Assembly: GCA_014526335.1 (NCBI GenBank)
Contig: JACTAT010000039.1
Coordinates: 3,210,202-3,274,201, forward strand
DNA: 64,000 nucleotides
Direction: 5' to 3'
Source of the DNA: Chrysaora quinquecirrha
Taxonomy: Eukaryota; Cnidaria; Scyphozoa; Semaeostomeae; Pelagiidae
A program made the translations under genes and the position numbers. The notes under the pieces are model-generated. The model was not told where the DNA came from, did not search any database, and saw only the letters and a list, made by a program, of their open reading frames with translations. The number at the start of each line of letters is the position of its first letter. The stretch's first letter is position 1. Shown here piece by piece: positions 27,871 through 37,535 of the stretch.

Positions 27871-30154
27871 TTCAACTGCTGTGTGGACTAGATATCTCAA
27901 CCTTGGGGAGATTTGTGCCTTCCCTGTTCCCAAGTTCTATTATTTTCATAGCCAGGCTCCTTTGCTCCAACCATTAAACTCCAGCTCTTTCTCGTCGTGC
28001 GGTGGTCTAGCTGCGTGGCAAAGGCCGCACTGGGTTTCTAATACCGTTGGCTGTGCTTGTCGGTTCGAAGCCCGCTATTACCTGAATCATTACCTGAAAT
28101 CAGACAAGCTCTTCAGCTGTTCAACCTTCCAAAGGGTGGAGGTCCGTAGAAGAGTACCAAGGGTGCTTGTTCTGGAATATCGATTTGGGGCACAAGCTGC
28201 AGGTCCACGAGTCTCGACCGTTTCTTATTAGCCTACTTCTGGCACGGCAGTGGCACGAGGTCTAAACCAATGAGTGACTTTAGCCCTTTTTGCCCAAGTT
28301 AAAATCTTGATACGGCCCGTTTTACCTGTTGTGGGACAACACTAGCTCGGCGTTTGTTAAGACGTCAAGTCAATGCTGTGCCAGAAACCTTTCAATTATA
28401 AACTTGACTGCAAAGCCCAAGCCCCTTCTCTCGTTGCAAGCCCGAGAGAATGTAGAGAAAATGGGCACGGCACGGCAGAACGTCTGTGGACCAATCGTCG
28501 TGCCATGCCATGCAAAGTGTGTGAGTCAAGCCTGTGCCGGCACGGCACGACACGACACGGCACGGTGGACTCTGGCCCTCTCTGGCACATTTGAACCAGA
28601 CCCAACCTGAACACATTTTTTACGTGCGGCTTCTTCTGATCCTTTGTATTTCGTTACATTTTTGTCTGGGCTATGAGCTCATGTTTTCAAACGGATAAAG
28701 CTAGAGATTTTGCTATTTGTTAATGGATAAAAAAGGAAAAGAAATCTGCATCAATTACCATTCACATTTGACGAGCAAGAATTACAAATTCTCGTGAAAA
28801 TGTTGAAGAAAAGGCTCTTACAACTTAAAAAACGCCTGGACAAAAGAGCGAAATAAATGAATTTGAGAAGAAATTAATTATTTGATTTTATTGAAAGGAA
28901 TAATACCATTTTAGCCTTTCTTTTTGTCTTCTTGGCTTTTTCTGATAAAGAGTATAATTAGGGATATTGTGTATTAAATGAGTTTAGTTACTTTGGCTGA
29001 CCACATCAATTCATTGAACCAGTTCAAAGAATATCAATTTTTCCTCGTCCAGTCGAGACAAGGGTGTCTTGTGACGCAGTCAAAACCGTAACGTCTCAAC
29101 TCAAGCGAACTTTCCGTGTACACTAGTTTAGCAACGAATGAATGGTCATTTCGTATTTACTGGAAAAGTATTCCTGACAGAAATAAGCGCTGGTTACTGT
29201 ACCTAATGTAATGAAACAGCATTTAGCATGACTTTGTTGTAATGTTGTCGCCTTGCGTGATCTCTGCAGGTCCATCAATCAAGAAACCAACGAAATAGCT
29301 GCTTCCACAACACATGACCTGCGTGTCTTCTTGCTGGTACTAGGCCTGAATCGAATGCACAACGGAGTGTTTTGCTGTGAAATATTTCCGTCCTATATAG
29401 AGCGAATTCGTAAACAATTGAGGTAAAAACTGAATACATTTTATTGTTATTGTAGTTTAAAATATGCATCTCCTGTATTTTTTCTTTTGGGTTAGGATAC
29501 TTTAGCCACCGCACACGTTTTTATTAGGAAGCAAATTCTTTGCATGGAAGTCTCTCGCGTGCACGTGGTAATTTAGCATCGTGGATGAGATGAAATAGTT
29601 TGAATAATATAAAAATTATTCGTTATTTATGCGTAAAGAAATTTGGAAATTTTAACTTCAAAGTTGTGTTAGAACAAAGTAAATAATAATATCATGATCG
29701 CAATATCATCCGGGTAGGCGATCTGGTAATGGATATTGATTGCTAAGCACTTCCGTGAGATAATGTTATATGGCTCGCTTTACTTGAGATAGAGAGCGAT
29801 CAGCGTTCAGGAAAATTGCAAATAGATTTGTTCACAAAAAGATAAAGTTGGACTGCAGCAAAAAGTCTCACATCTGCCTCGGCCTGAAAGTCCAAAAGGG
29901 CTTTTGTGTTTTGATGGCATTTTGCAACAGAGTCACGCTCACGTTTTCAAGTTACAATCACGTGGACGAAAGGTGATGGGAGACGATTTTGATTGATAGA
30001 TGATAGATGACCTCGAAGAGAAAGGGATGAGAAAAAAGCAATTTACCTGATTACTGTACTGAATCCTCCCACCTCGGGAGGGAATGTCAGAAAATTGGGC
30101 GCAAATGCGTCAGCCACAAATGAGTAACCCCCAAGGGGACAAAGAGCACATGCA
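27871..30154. other. Gene-free region between the microsatellite and the MITE
   Basis: Sequence at 28000-28090 (GTGGTCTAGCTGCGTGGCAA, then CGGTTCGAAGCCC) looks tRNA-derived. 28460-28570 carries GC-richer GGCACGGCAC/GACACGACAC runs. No gene was recognised. Confidence 0.4.
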
Positions 30155-30288
30155 CGAGGGGCATTTCACTCTGCAAAAAGGCGTACGAGATTTCCATTAA
30201 AACAAAAGGATTTTCAAGGGACTTCCGTGAAAACAATAGGACTTCCAGCAAAGGTGTACGAGATTTTCAAGGAGTGAATTGCCCCTCG
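30155..30288. mobile_element. 134-bp hAT-like MITE with exact 8-bp target duplication
   Basis: The termini CGAGGGGCATTTCACTC and GAGTGAATTGCCCCTCG form a 17-base inverted repeat with one mismatch. The element is flanked on both sides by CACATGCA (30147-30154 and 30289-30296). An 8-bp duplication is characteristic of hAT-superfamily insertion. A second copy of identical length is at 34867-35000. Confidence 0.9.
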
Positions 30289-30930
30289 CACATGCATAAC
30301 CTATTTCCTACAGCCCTGGCCTTAAATAGGGATAAACTACTCCTATAGTCAATGCCTGGAACAGGGAAAAGATTTCCGGCCCACATGCTCGAATGGAAAC
30401 CCCTGGCACTCTAGCCTCTACAAACCCATGAACTGCTGTATTAATATCTAATGGTTTCTTTGCAACCCCTTTTCTTTTTGAATAAAGATAAAACACTAAA
30501 TAAGATAGAAAACAGCTCTTCAGCACATCGTTTGTGGAACTACTGTTTTGAATGTGCCTGCTATTATAACGTGAAGTGAAGTCCTGAAGTGAAGTGCCTG
30601 CTATTATAACGTGAAGTCCTACAACCTACCCCAACACTAGCAGAACGATGTTTTAAGGTATTTCAAGCAATGATTTCGTCTTTTTTAGAACACCATGGTG
30701 ATTATCAGCAAAGCGGTCAATCAACAGATCACTGTATAGATGACTTGTATATCCCTTATTCCACGTCACTATACAGAGGAAAACGAAACAATGGCTAGTG
30801 TGGTTGGAGATTGTTATATAGAAAAGGTACGATTTTTACTGCTTGTATTATCTGTTGCATCTTCCATACGTGGCTTCTGAGAACCAGAGGCAACTCATAC
30901 CTACAAATCGAAACATACGTTTAAGCAGCA

Positions 30931-32598
30931 ATGTTCAGCATGAAATTAAGCATCAGTTGTATTCTGGTTGTCATAATACTTTGTGTCATACAAACCCACG
31001 CGAACAATAACACAACAATTATAATGAATACCACTATATCACCTAATGCTACATCAAGACCTAATGGACCCAAGCCTGAGGAACATGTCCATTTAGACAG
31101 ATTCACTATATTGTTCTGCATTGTTGTCATGGTTACTGGCTTTTGCGGGAATTTCTTGGTCATATTGATATTCACAGTTCGTTGTACTCGTCTTAAAACA
31201 TGCGAGATTTTCATGGTTAGCCTTGCTGTCGCTGACCTAATTGGGACGTTTACTCTTCCACTTAGTATTCTGCGAAGCACGTTAAAAGTACCAGATACAG
31301 TCAGTGGCGTTTTTATCGCCTGTCAGTTCCCAGCATGGCTAACGACTACGTGTATATCGGTCTCCGCTGTTACACTAGTAGCCATCGCAGTTGATAGATT
31401 TGTTATAGTGACATGGCCATTGAAAATTCGAAGCGACAATAGGATGATTATATACATAATCGTTGCTTACACATGGGTCATCGGTGGATCGTTTGGTTTC
31501 GTATATTTCTTTTGGATGGTTCAGATCTATGACCATCATACTGGGACATTTCATTGTGCAGTAGATATCACAGTGACTGTAGCACAAGATAAAGCTTTGA
31601 CAATTTCGTTGTTTCTGCTGCAAATGGTACTACCCGTTTCAATTATGACATTTCTATACTCCATCATTGCTTATAAACTCAGTTCTGGATCTGCGTCTGC
31701 GCGAAGATTAAGTGAAACGGATAACGTCACACGTATACGCAATAGAAGACAAAGAAAAGCAACGAAATTATTTGTCACTGTTGTTTTGGTTTTTTACATC
31801 CTCGTTCTGCCTTCTAATGTCTTCCACATGATTTTATCCTTTGGACACTTGCCCTTCTCAAAACCATTGTTTTATGTTTATCGCATCGTAACGTTATTGC
31901 AATTGTCAAATTCGTGTGTCAACCCAATCATCTACTCACGCCTTCATAAATCATTCCGCAAGTCAACGCTCTCTCTGTTCTTCGGATGTTGCTTTCCAAA
32001 TTATTGGCGATACGATTGGAATTCTAAGTTCATCAGTCGTTCATCCTACTTGAGACGTCGCCGCTCTACCGCTCAAACGCAATCTCAGTATATGGCGTCA
32101 GTCCGTGCGACTCCATCACCGTGTCCAGACGGCAACGCGGAGAATTGGGGCAGCAGACGAACATCCCCACGATTGTCAAGTGGGGTGTCTCCCAGATCAT
32201 CAAGACACACTTCAACTGGATCTGATGATGTGTTCTGTCAAAAGCCTTCGCTTCGTGTTGGTTTTAGCAAAGATGAAGAAAACGTCAAAATACACCTTGG
32301 CCAAATCCCGGAGCAAAATGCTGCGTGCAATGATGATCAGAGCAAAGCCCCTCAGATAGGGAAATACATGCCCTTCTCAAATGCTAATTTGGGTGAGAAA
32401 TTAATGAATGGCACTAGCAGGCAGATATCGGTTGATTCTTCTAATACGATGACCAGTGATTTAGATAGGCTGTCATCAATTGAAAGTCAAAATGCCTGTG
32501 TAAATGAACATTTCACTAACGAAGATAATCGTCCTTGTAAATATCAAATCTTAAACCAACATAGCTCAAACCTCGATCCTAATGGCATTCGGCTATAG
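30931..32598 (+). CDS. Class A (rhodopsin-like) G-protein-coupled receptor, 555 aa, intronless
   Basis: A seven-transmembrane receptor with a probable signal peptide (residues 1-24) and an N-terminus carrying several N-x-S/T sites. TM1 has GNFLV and TM2 LAVADL with the conserved Asp. ACQFPAW supplies the conserved Cys at the top of TM3, and the DRY position reads DRF. TM4 contains W, TM5 has LPVS, and TM6 has VFYILVLP in place of CWxP. TM7 has NSCVNPIIY with NPxxY intact. A GCC pair after helix 8 is a likely palmitoylation site. The cytoplasmic tail of about 200 residues is Ser-rich. It resembles peptide-receptor-like invertebrate GPCRs, but the ligand cannot be assigned. The single exon is common for such receptors in cnidarians. 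Confidence 0.93.
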   Translation: MFSMKLSISCILVVIILCVIQTHANNNTTIIMNTTISPNATSRPNGPKPEEHVHLDRFTILFCIVVMVTGFCGNFLVILIFTVRCTRLKTCEIFMVSLAVADLIGTFTLPLSILRSTLKVPDTVSGVFIACQFPAWLTTTCISVSAVTLVAIAVDRFVIVTWPLKIRSDNRMIIYIIVAYTWVIGGSFGFVYFFWMVQIYDHHTGTFHCAVDITVTVAQDKALTISLFLLQMVLPVSIMTFLYSIIAYKLSSGSASARRLSETDNVTRIRNRRQRKATKLFVTVVLVFYILVLPSNVFHMILSFGHLPFSKPLFYVYRIVTLLQLSNSCVNPIIYSRLHKSFRKSTLSLFFGCCFPNYWRYDWNSKFISRSSYLRRRRSTAQTQSQYMASVRATPSPCPDGNAENWGSRRTSPRLSSGVSPRSSRHTSTGSDDVFCQKPSLRVGFSKDEENVKIHLGQIPEQNAACNDDQSKAPQIGKYMPFSNANLGEKLMNGTSRQISVDSSNTMTSDLDRLSSIESQNACVNEHFTNEDNRPCKYQILNQHSSNLDPNGIRL

Positions 32599-32599
32599 A

Positions 32600-33010
32600 A
32601 TGACATTTGGAAAAACACTCAAAATGATATTCAGATGGTGATTCAGATTGAAACTCAGAATAAAGTTCAGGTGAATTTTTGAGATTAAAATTGAGTCCGA
32701 GATTGGGATTGACATTCAGATGCTTTGAATTGCACCACTATAATGTCCTGATCTTTATAACCATCATCGATGGCCAGATAGTAATAAGAAAGACTTCAGA
32801 AGGATATTCAGATGGACATTTAGATTGACATTGAGTTTAAAATTGAGACTGAGATTCGTATTGACCTCCAGGTGCTTTAGATCGCCGATTTGGACCAATC
32901 TAATCTGAAAGACTCTAAGAACGATATTCAGATTGTAATTCGGATGAAAAACTAAGGATGACATTCAGACAGACTGATGTTGAAATTGACATTCAAATGC
33001 TTTGAATTAC
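32600..33010. repeat. Degenerate ATTCAGATTGACATTGAG-type repeat after the GPCR
   Basis: Words such as GATATTCAGATGG, GAGATTGGGATTGACATTCA and GATGCTTTGAATTGC/GGTGCTTTAGATCGC recur every 125-155 bases, probably in the 3' UTR or just beyond. Confidence 0.5.
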
Positions 33011-33430
33011 AAGATTCACGACAAGATTGATATTCCAAACTTCATATCACCACGAAATCGATACTATCGGGTATGGCTATGCTTTATCAAGAAACACTAA
33101 CTATGAATTGGAGTATTCCTGATAAGGAATAAGGTTTTGAGACAACCAGAAAATCATTATAAACCCGCTTTTACCTGACATGGACGGTGGCTTTTAAAAG
33201 CGGTGGAATAATCTTCGATTTGAATCTACCAGCTGCAAACAGAATTTCAAGAGATTTCTATCGTAATATAAGCAACATTTGACTCAGGAAATGTAGAATT
33301 TCTCATAAGTTTGATTATTTGATATTTATTTAATTAGAAAGAAATTGATTTTCTTTTTAACAAGAAGTATAGCTAACAAGCTCCAAAATTTTATTTCGTG
33401 GGTCGCTAAACAATACACCTTTTCATTCAG

Positions 33431-34359
33431 CAATGCATATTTTAAGAAATTTTCAGTGGTGGGCCAAAGGGGACATGGGGCCCAAGAAATTTTTATTATT
33501 TATTTTTTAACTGCCAGCCCGGAGAAAGTCCACAGAGATGCAGGGGCGGTCTGGCACCACAATTGCAGGGTAGCTAGCAAATCAAAAGGGCCCTGTTCAG
33601 GATGTGGCAGAAAAAGTTTATGAACCACTCCACTAATAAAGAATTCATCTTATACGCTCAGCCGATATTAGATATTAACTGATAGATGTGCTGAGGGGAA
33701 CTATGCTTGTATTTCAATTTGAGAAACAAACTTTTGCACTTTTTCGCTGTTTCGAGTTTAGATGTCTGCAAACTTCAAGGGGGAAGACCAAAACTGCCGC
33801 CCACCATGGTTGGGCGGCGAAGAAAATTTTGGTTGCTAGACCCTCTAAAACGTCTATTTTAGCAATTTGAGCAACTCATCTTTGGAATGAAAGAAATAGT
33901 AAACCCACGAAAAAGTGATGCAAAACCTTAGAGAAGAATAACCATCTTGTTTGCTATGCGAGATAAGGAGAATGATTTTGCGTGTGGTTCCAGCCGTCGC
34001 ACGACGCACGGCACGAAACGATTGTCATATCCATCCGTTTTTAGAATTGGCTCACGAAAACTGTAGATATCGGTCATTGTGGGGCCCTACAAAACATCGC
34101 AGACCAATTCCCTGCTGGCATCAATTATTTCTTTTGGAGAAGTGAACAACTTTTTTATGTTTTCAATAAAATTTTGTAGCAAAAATAAAACGTTTTTCAG
34201 TTTTATTGTATTGAAACAACTCCAGGTCATTTACTAGATTGGGCAAAGGGCCCACACAGTGGTGGGCCAATTTGGCAAAAATGGTCGTCAGTGGTGGGCC
34301 AGCTTGAGGGGCCTGGTGGGCCAAATGGCCCACCAGTACATATGTTAAAATATGCCCTG
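33431..34359. mobile_element. Non-autonomous hAT-like transposon, 929 bp, with 8-bp target duplication
   Basis: The left end CAATGCATATTTTAAG continues to CAGTGGTGGGCCA. The reverse complement of the right end is CAGGGCATATTTTAAC, continuing to ACTGGTGGGCCA. These form an imperfect inverted repeat of about 34 bases. TCATTCAG flanks both ends exactly (33423-33430 and 34360-34367). CA(G/A)NG termini with an 8-bp duplication are hAT hallmarks. Subterminal GGTGGGCCA words are repeated near the right end (34260, 34293, 34313). No transposase frame is present. Confidence 0.88.
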
Positions 34360-34734
34360 TCATTCAGCACCTTCGTTTTAGTGTTTGGGAAAATTTTTAC
34401 GCTTCCAGTCGTTACGATGTTCTTTTTATAGCGATTTAAAGTTTGAAAATCTATAAAGGATTTGACCGTGAAAAATGACCGAGGGTGTAAAATTTCACCC
34501 TTTGCGTCAACACTAAAATGAAGGCGCTCAATCTGAATCTGGGGTCAAAAGTTTCGTACGAACAAATTTTCGTAAATTTTGAAAACGAGGCTCTTAGTTA
34601 AAAAGGTGTATAAGAGAAAACTAGAGTTTATTCGCTCCTTTTCTGCTAACAACTTGTGACATCACGGTCTCGATCCTGCAAGTAGGTCGTTGCAGAATGA
34701 ACTTTCACACATGTTTCCACCACTCTGTTTTCTT

Positions 34735-35110
34735 AAGTTGCCGTTTTTTAGTTTGGTACTTCGACCTTAAACCCTTGGTTAACTTAACTAACAACCAGAT
34801 CAGTTACCTACCCATTTATACTTATACACCTGGGTAGAGTGCCGCATATTGTGTTAACCTGTTAACCGAAGGGCATTTCACTCTGCAAAAAGGCATACGA
34901 GATTTCCATTAAAACAAAAGGACTTTCAAGGGACTTCCGAGAAAACAATAGGACTTCCAGCAAAGGTGTACGAGACTTTCAAGGAGTGAATTGCCCCTCG
35001 GTGTTAACAACTTGCCCAAGTTTGTTATCTCTGCAATCATAGATGAAAAGACCTTGGCTTGAACCCTTAACGTTAAAGAATTAAGTCCTTAACGCGAACC
35101 ATTGCCCCAC
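34735..35110 (-). mobile_element. SINE-B, reverse orientation, split by a MITE
   Basis: Read on the minus strand it starts GTGGGGCAATGGTTCGCGTT (A-box region), then GGGTTCAAGCCAAGG (B-box region). The shared CTTGGGCAAGTTGTTAACAC block follows, then the MITE insertion, then CCAGGTGTATAAGTATAAATGGG and a tail with AAAAAACGGCAACTTAAG. Confidence 0.7.
34867..35000. mobile_element. 134-bp hAT-like MITE nested inside SINE-B
   Basis: It has the same length and nearly the same sequence as the copy at 30155. The ends are CGAAGGGCATTTCACTC and GAGTGAATTGCCCCTCG. The flanking octamers are CTGTTAAC (left) and GTGTTAAC (right), seven of eight matching. The insertion interrupts the CTTGGGCAAGTTATTAACAC block of the SINE, so this MITE was active after that SINE. 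Confidence 0.88.
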
Positions 35111-35928
35111 ATAAACACTAGTGATGGTCTATCTCTAACGATTCCTTGCTTTTTTTCCACATCCTTTGAGACCTAAAGGTAGGAATTTACTTGATGTACA
35201 TTGCTGAGGGATATTTTTGTATGATGCTACAGTTGATTATGAAATGATTAAGTATAAATAATTACTAACAAGATAATATTAATTAGATATAGAATCGGTT
35301 TAGTATGGTTTAAGATAAAGCTTTGAATGGGTTTTCTGTTATGTTCTAGATAAATGAAGTTAATTTTCGTAGAAGAAATTTATTTCTATTTTGTAGATTT
35401 AAAATTAATACAGGTAGCTAATTCAGTAAGAAGAGAAACGCTTTATTGATTGAACATTGTTGTTTGATTTGTCTGACAATATTTCACTTCTGGAGAATCG
35501 TACTCAGAGGGGTCCCGAATATTGCTCCTAATGATTATCGCTTGGAATAGCGAAAGAGTGATATGACAACAGCAATAACAGCTATTTTTCATCTCGCACT
35601 CTTCAGAGTACCTTAGAAATAACGATGCCTGAATGGAATCAGAGAAATAGTCGTTGCATTGAGAATTCGTTAAACTGAGAGCAGTTGTATAGAGCTTGTT
35701 ATTCAAAGGACATGACAGTGAGTTCTAATGAAGATGTACCTGTTCAGGAGATGAAGAAGAATGAGTCTTTCAGGAACAAAGGTGAAGCTAAAGCCGGGAA
35801 AAAGTCAGTAGAAGTATACAGTATACCTTATTCCAAGAAGTTTCTGCCTAAACCATACTCCAAAACCGACGCACATCCCCATTTTGCCCGATATTGAAGT
35901 ACCCGCAGCCCTCACCAGGCATCTTACT
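35111..35928. other. AT-rich intergenic stretch
   Basis: No recognisable gene or repeat. Short open frames at 35443-35706 and 35685-35897 lack any family features. Confidence 0.4.
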
Positions 35929-36202
35929 AAATCTGTGGCTAAATTAGGAGATGTGTCGCGTGCGACTTTGTATTCGGCGTCTCCCAGGGTGGCTAAACAT
36001 GCGAGTGACAAGCAAGCAATATGACCCCCCTCCCAGAGTCACGGAGACAAGAAATGTTTCTATATTCTCCAAGAAACATTTGCGCGTCTCTTTGTACAAA
36101 TTTTGTCGCACGTTACAAAGTTTCCGAGGTGGCTGAACTGGGAGACATCGAGGGAACATGTCACCCGCTACGAGATGTCTCCTAGTTTAGCCAGGCCTTT
36201 AA
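35929..36202. mobile_element. MITE family GGCCTGGCTAAACTAGGAGAC, copy 2
   Basis: Left end TGTGGCTAAATTAGGAGATG, right end TCTCCTAGTTTAGCCAGGCC. The interior words (GGTGGCTAAACATGCGAGTG, GAAACATTTGCGCGTCTC, ACAAATTTTGTCGCACG) match copy 1 at 24601 closely. Confidence 0.75.
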
Positions 36203-36566
36203 CTTGAGAGAGACCAGCTGGGGTAATACACATGCAGAATTCTTTCGAAAACACAGTTGAGGCTTGCAACAACGAAATACAAATGAAACCATATATACTA
36301 CTAAATGTAATTTTCAGCAAAATACAAAATATATCAATTTAATCATTTCAATAATTTATAATAATCAATAGTATATACTTGATCTTGATGCGTATTTACA
36401 AAATCATAAACTTTATTAATTCTCAATTTAATATTGAACTATAGTAGAAAAAAACCAGCAAAATGTTTATCGTCCGAAGCAAAGTAATATCTACTGTATC
36501 TTTTTAATAAAAAATAATTGAATGAAAAGAATGAAAATCAGAATCAGAAAATAAATCTACAATTTT

Positions 36567-36765
36567 GAGGGTCGTTTTGGGGGTACATGTTCTTCTGTTC
36601 CATTGAAAAAATCCCCTTGGTCACTGGAGTTTTATAGGATCATTCTCACATTGATAGTCAAGTGAATTGATAGGGATGATTTTACCTGATCCCTGGTTTC
36701 TCGATTTTCCCAACGTTCCTTTGTTCCTATGTTCCAGTGTTCCTTAGTGCCCCTAAACAACCCTC
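36567..36765. mobile_element. MITE family GAGGGTCGTTTAGGGG, copy 1
   Basis: Left end GAGGGTCGTTTTGGGGGTAC, right end TGCCCCTAAACAACCCTC, an inverted repeat of about 17 bases. The interior (ATGTTCYYCTGTTC, AAAATCCCCTTGKTC, CTGGAGTTTTRTAGGAT) is shared with 37711-37972. Confidence 0.7.
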
Positions 36766-37535
36766 ACGTTTAGTGCGTCCTTATCGACAAAAACAACTTC
36801 TTTTTGGCAATTTCGATGTATTTTGAGCCTGAACTTAGAGTTTCTTAGCTGCTCAGCCGCTTGAGTTCATCGATATAAAATAAACTGTTTCTTATAAAAA
36901 AGGAGTGTAATAGCAAAATGTAAGGGGTTGGAGCTTGCTGTTGTTTGTCGTCAAAAGAACGCATGTCGTTTCTACAAATACTCGATTTCAAAAATTATAT
37001 ATTTAAGTTTTGCTTTATATTTTATCTCCAAACCTCAATCATTGATAATACGAGAGTTCATCAACTGATTTTTTCGTTTCTTTTCCATATTCTTTGATCT
37101 AAAAGAATGAAAACGAAATAATCAGTTTTAGCATAAAAATTAAATAATAATTCTTCTTTTTCTTCGAATTTTATTGCAATTTTCACTTACCTGACATCAG
37201 GCAAAAGCGGACACTGCATTGATACCCCTGGTTTTACCAAAGTTAGCCCGGTTGAAAGCAAGCATTTAAGCAATAACACAAGTGAAGGCTCTAGAAGCAA
37301 ATAGCTTACGAGGAACGGCAGCTTATGCCCTCATTGTGTGGCCAAACTCTATCAATTTATAAGGCTTACTTTGATCCTGGCCAAAAGACATCACTTTGGC
37401 CCCACAAAAAGCTTATTCATATCCTTATTAGGGTATTCTAGTGAGTATCAGGAAGATTATGAAAACCCTCGATTGAGAGCGATTTCGGGCGATTGTAATA
37501 CGTAAAAGATGTAAAGAAAGCTCACCCGATGCAGG

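Noticed and set aside
28392..28616. Overlapping 70-90 residue frames on both strands around 28400-28610
   Set aside because: They arise from GC-richer GGCACGGCAC/GACACGACAC tracts without stop codons. No family features and no splice signals.
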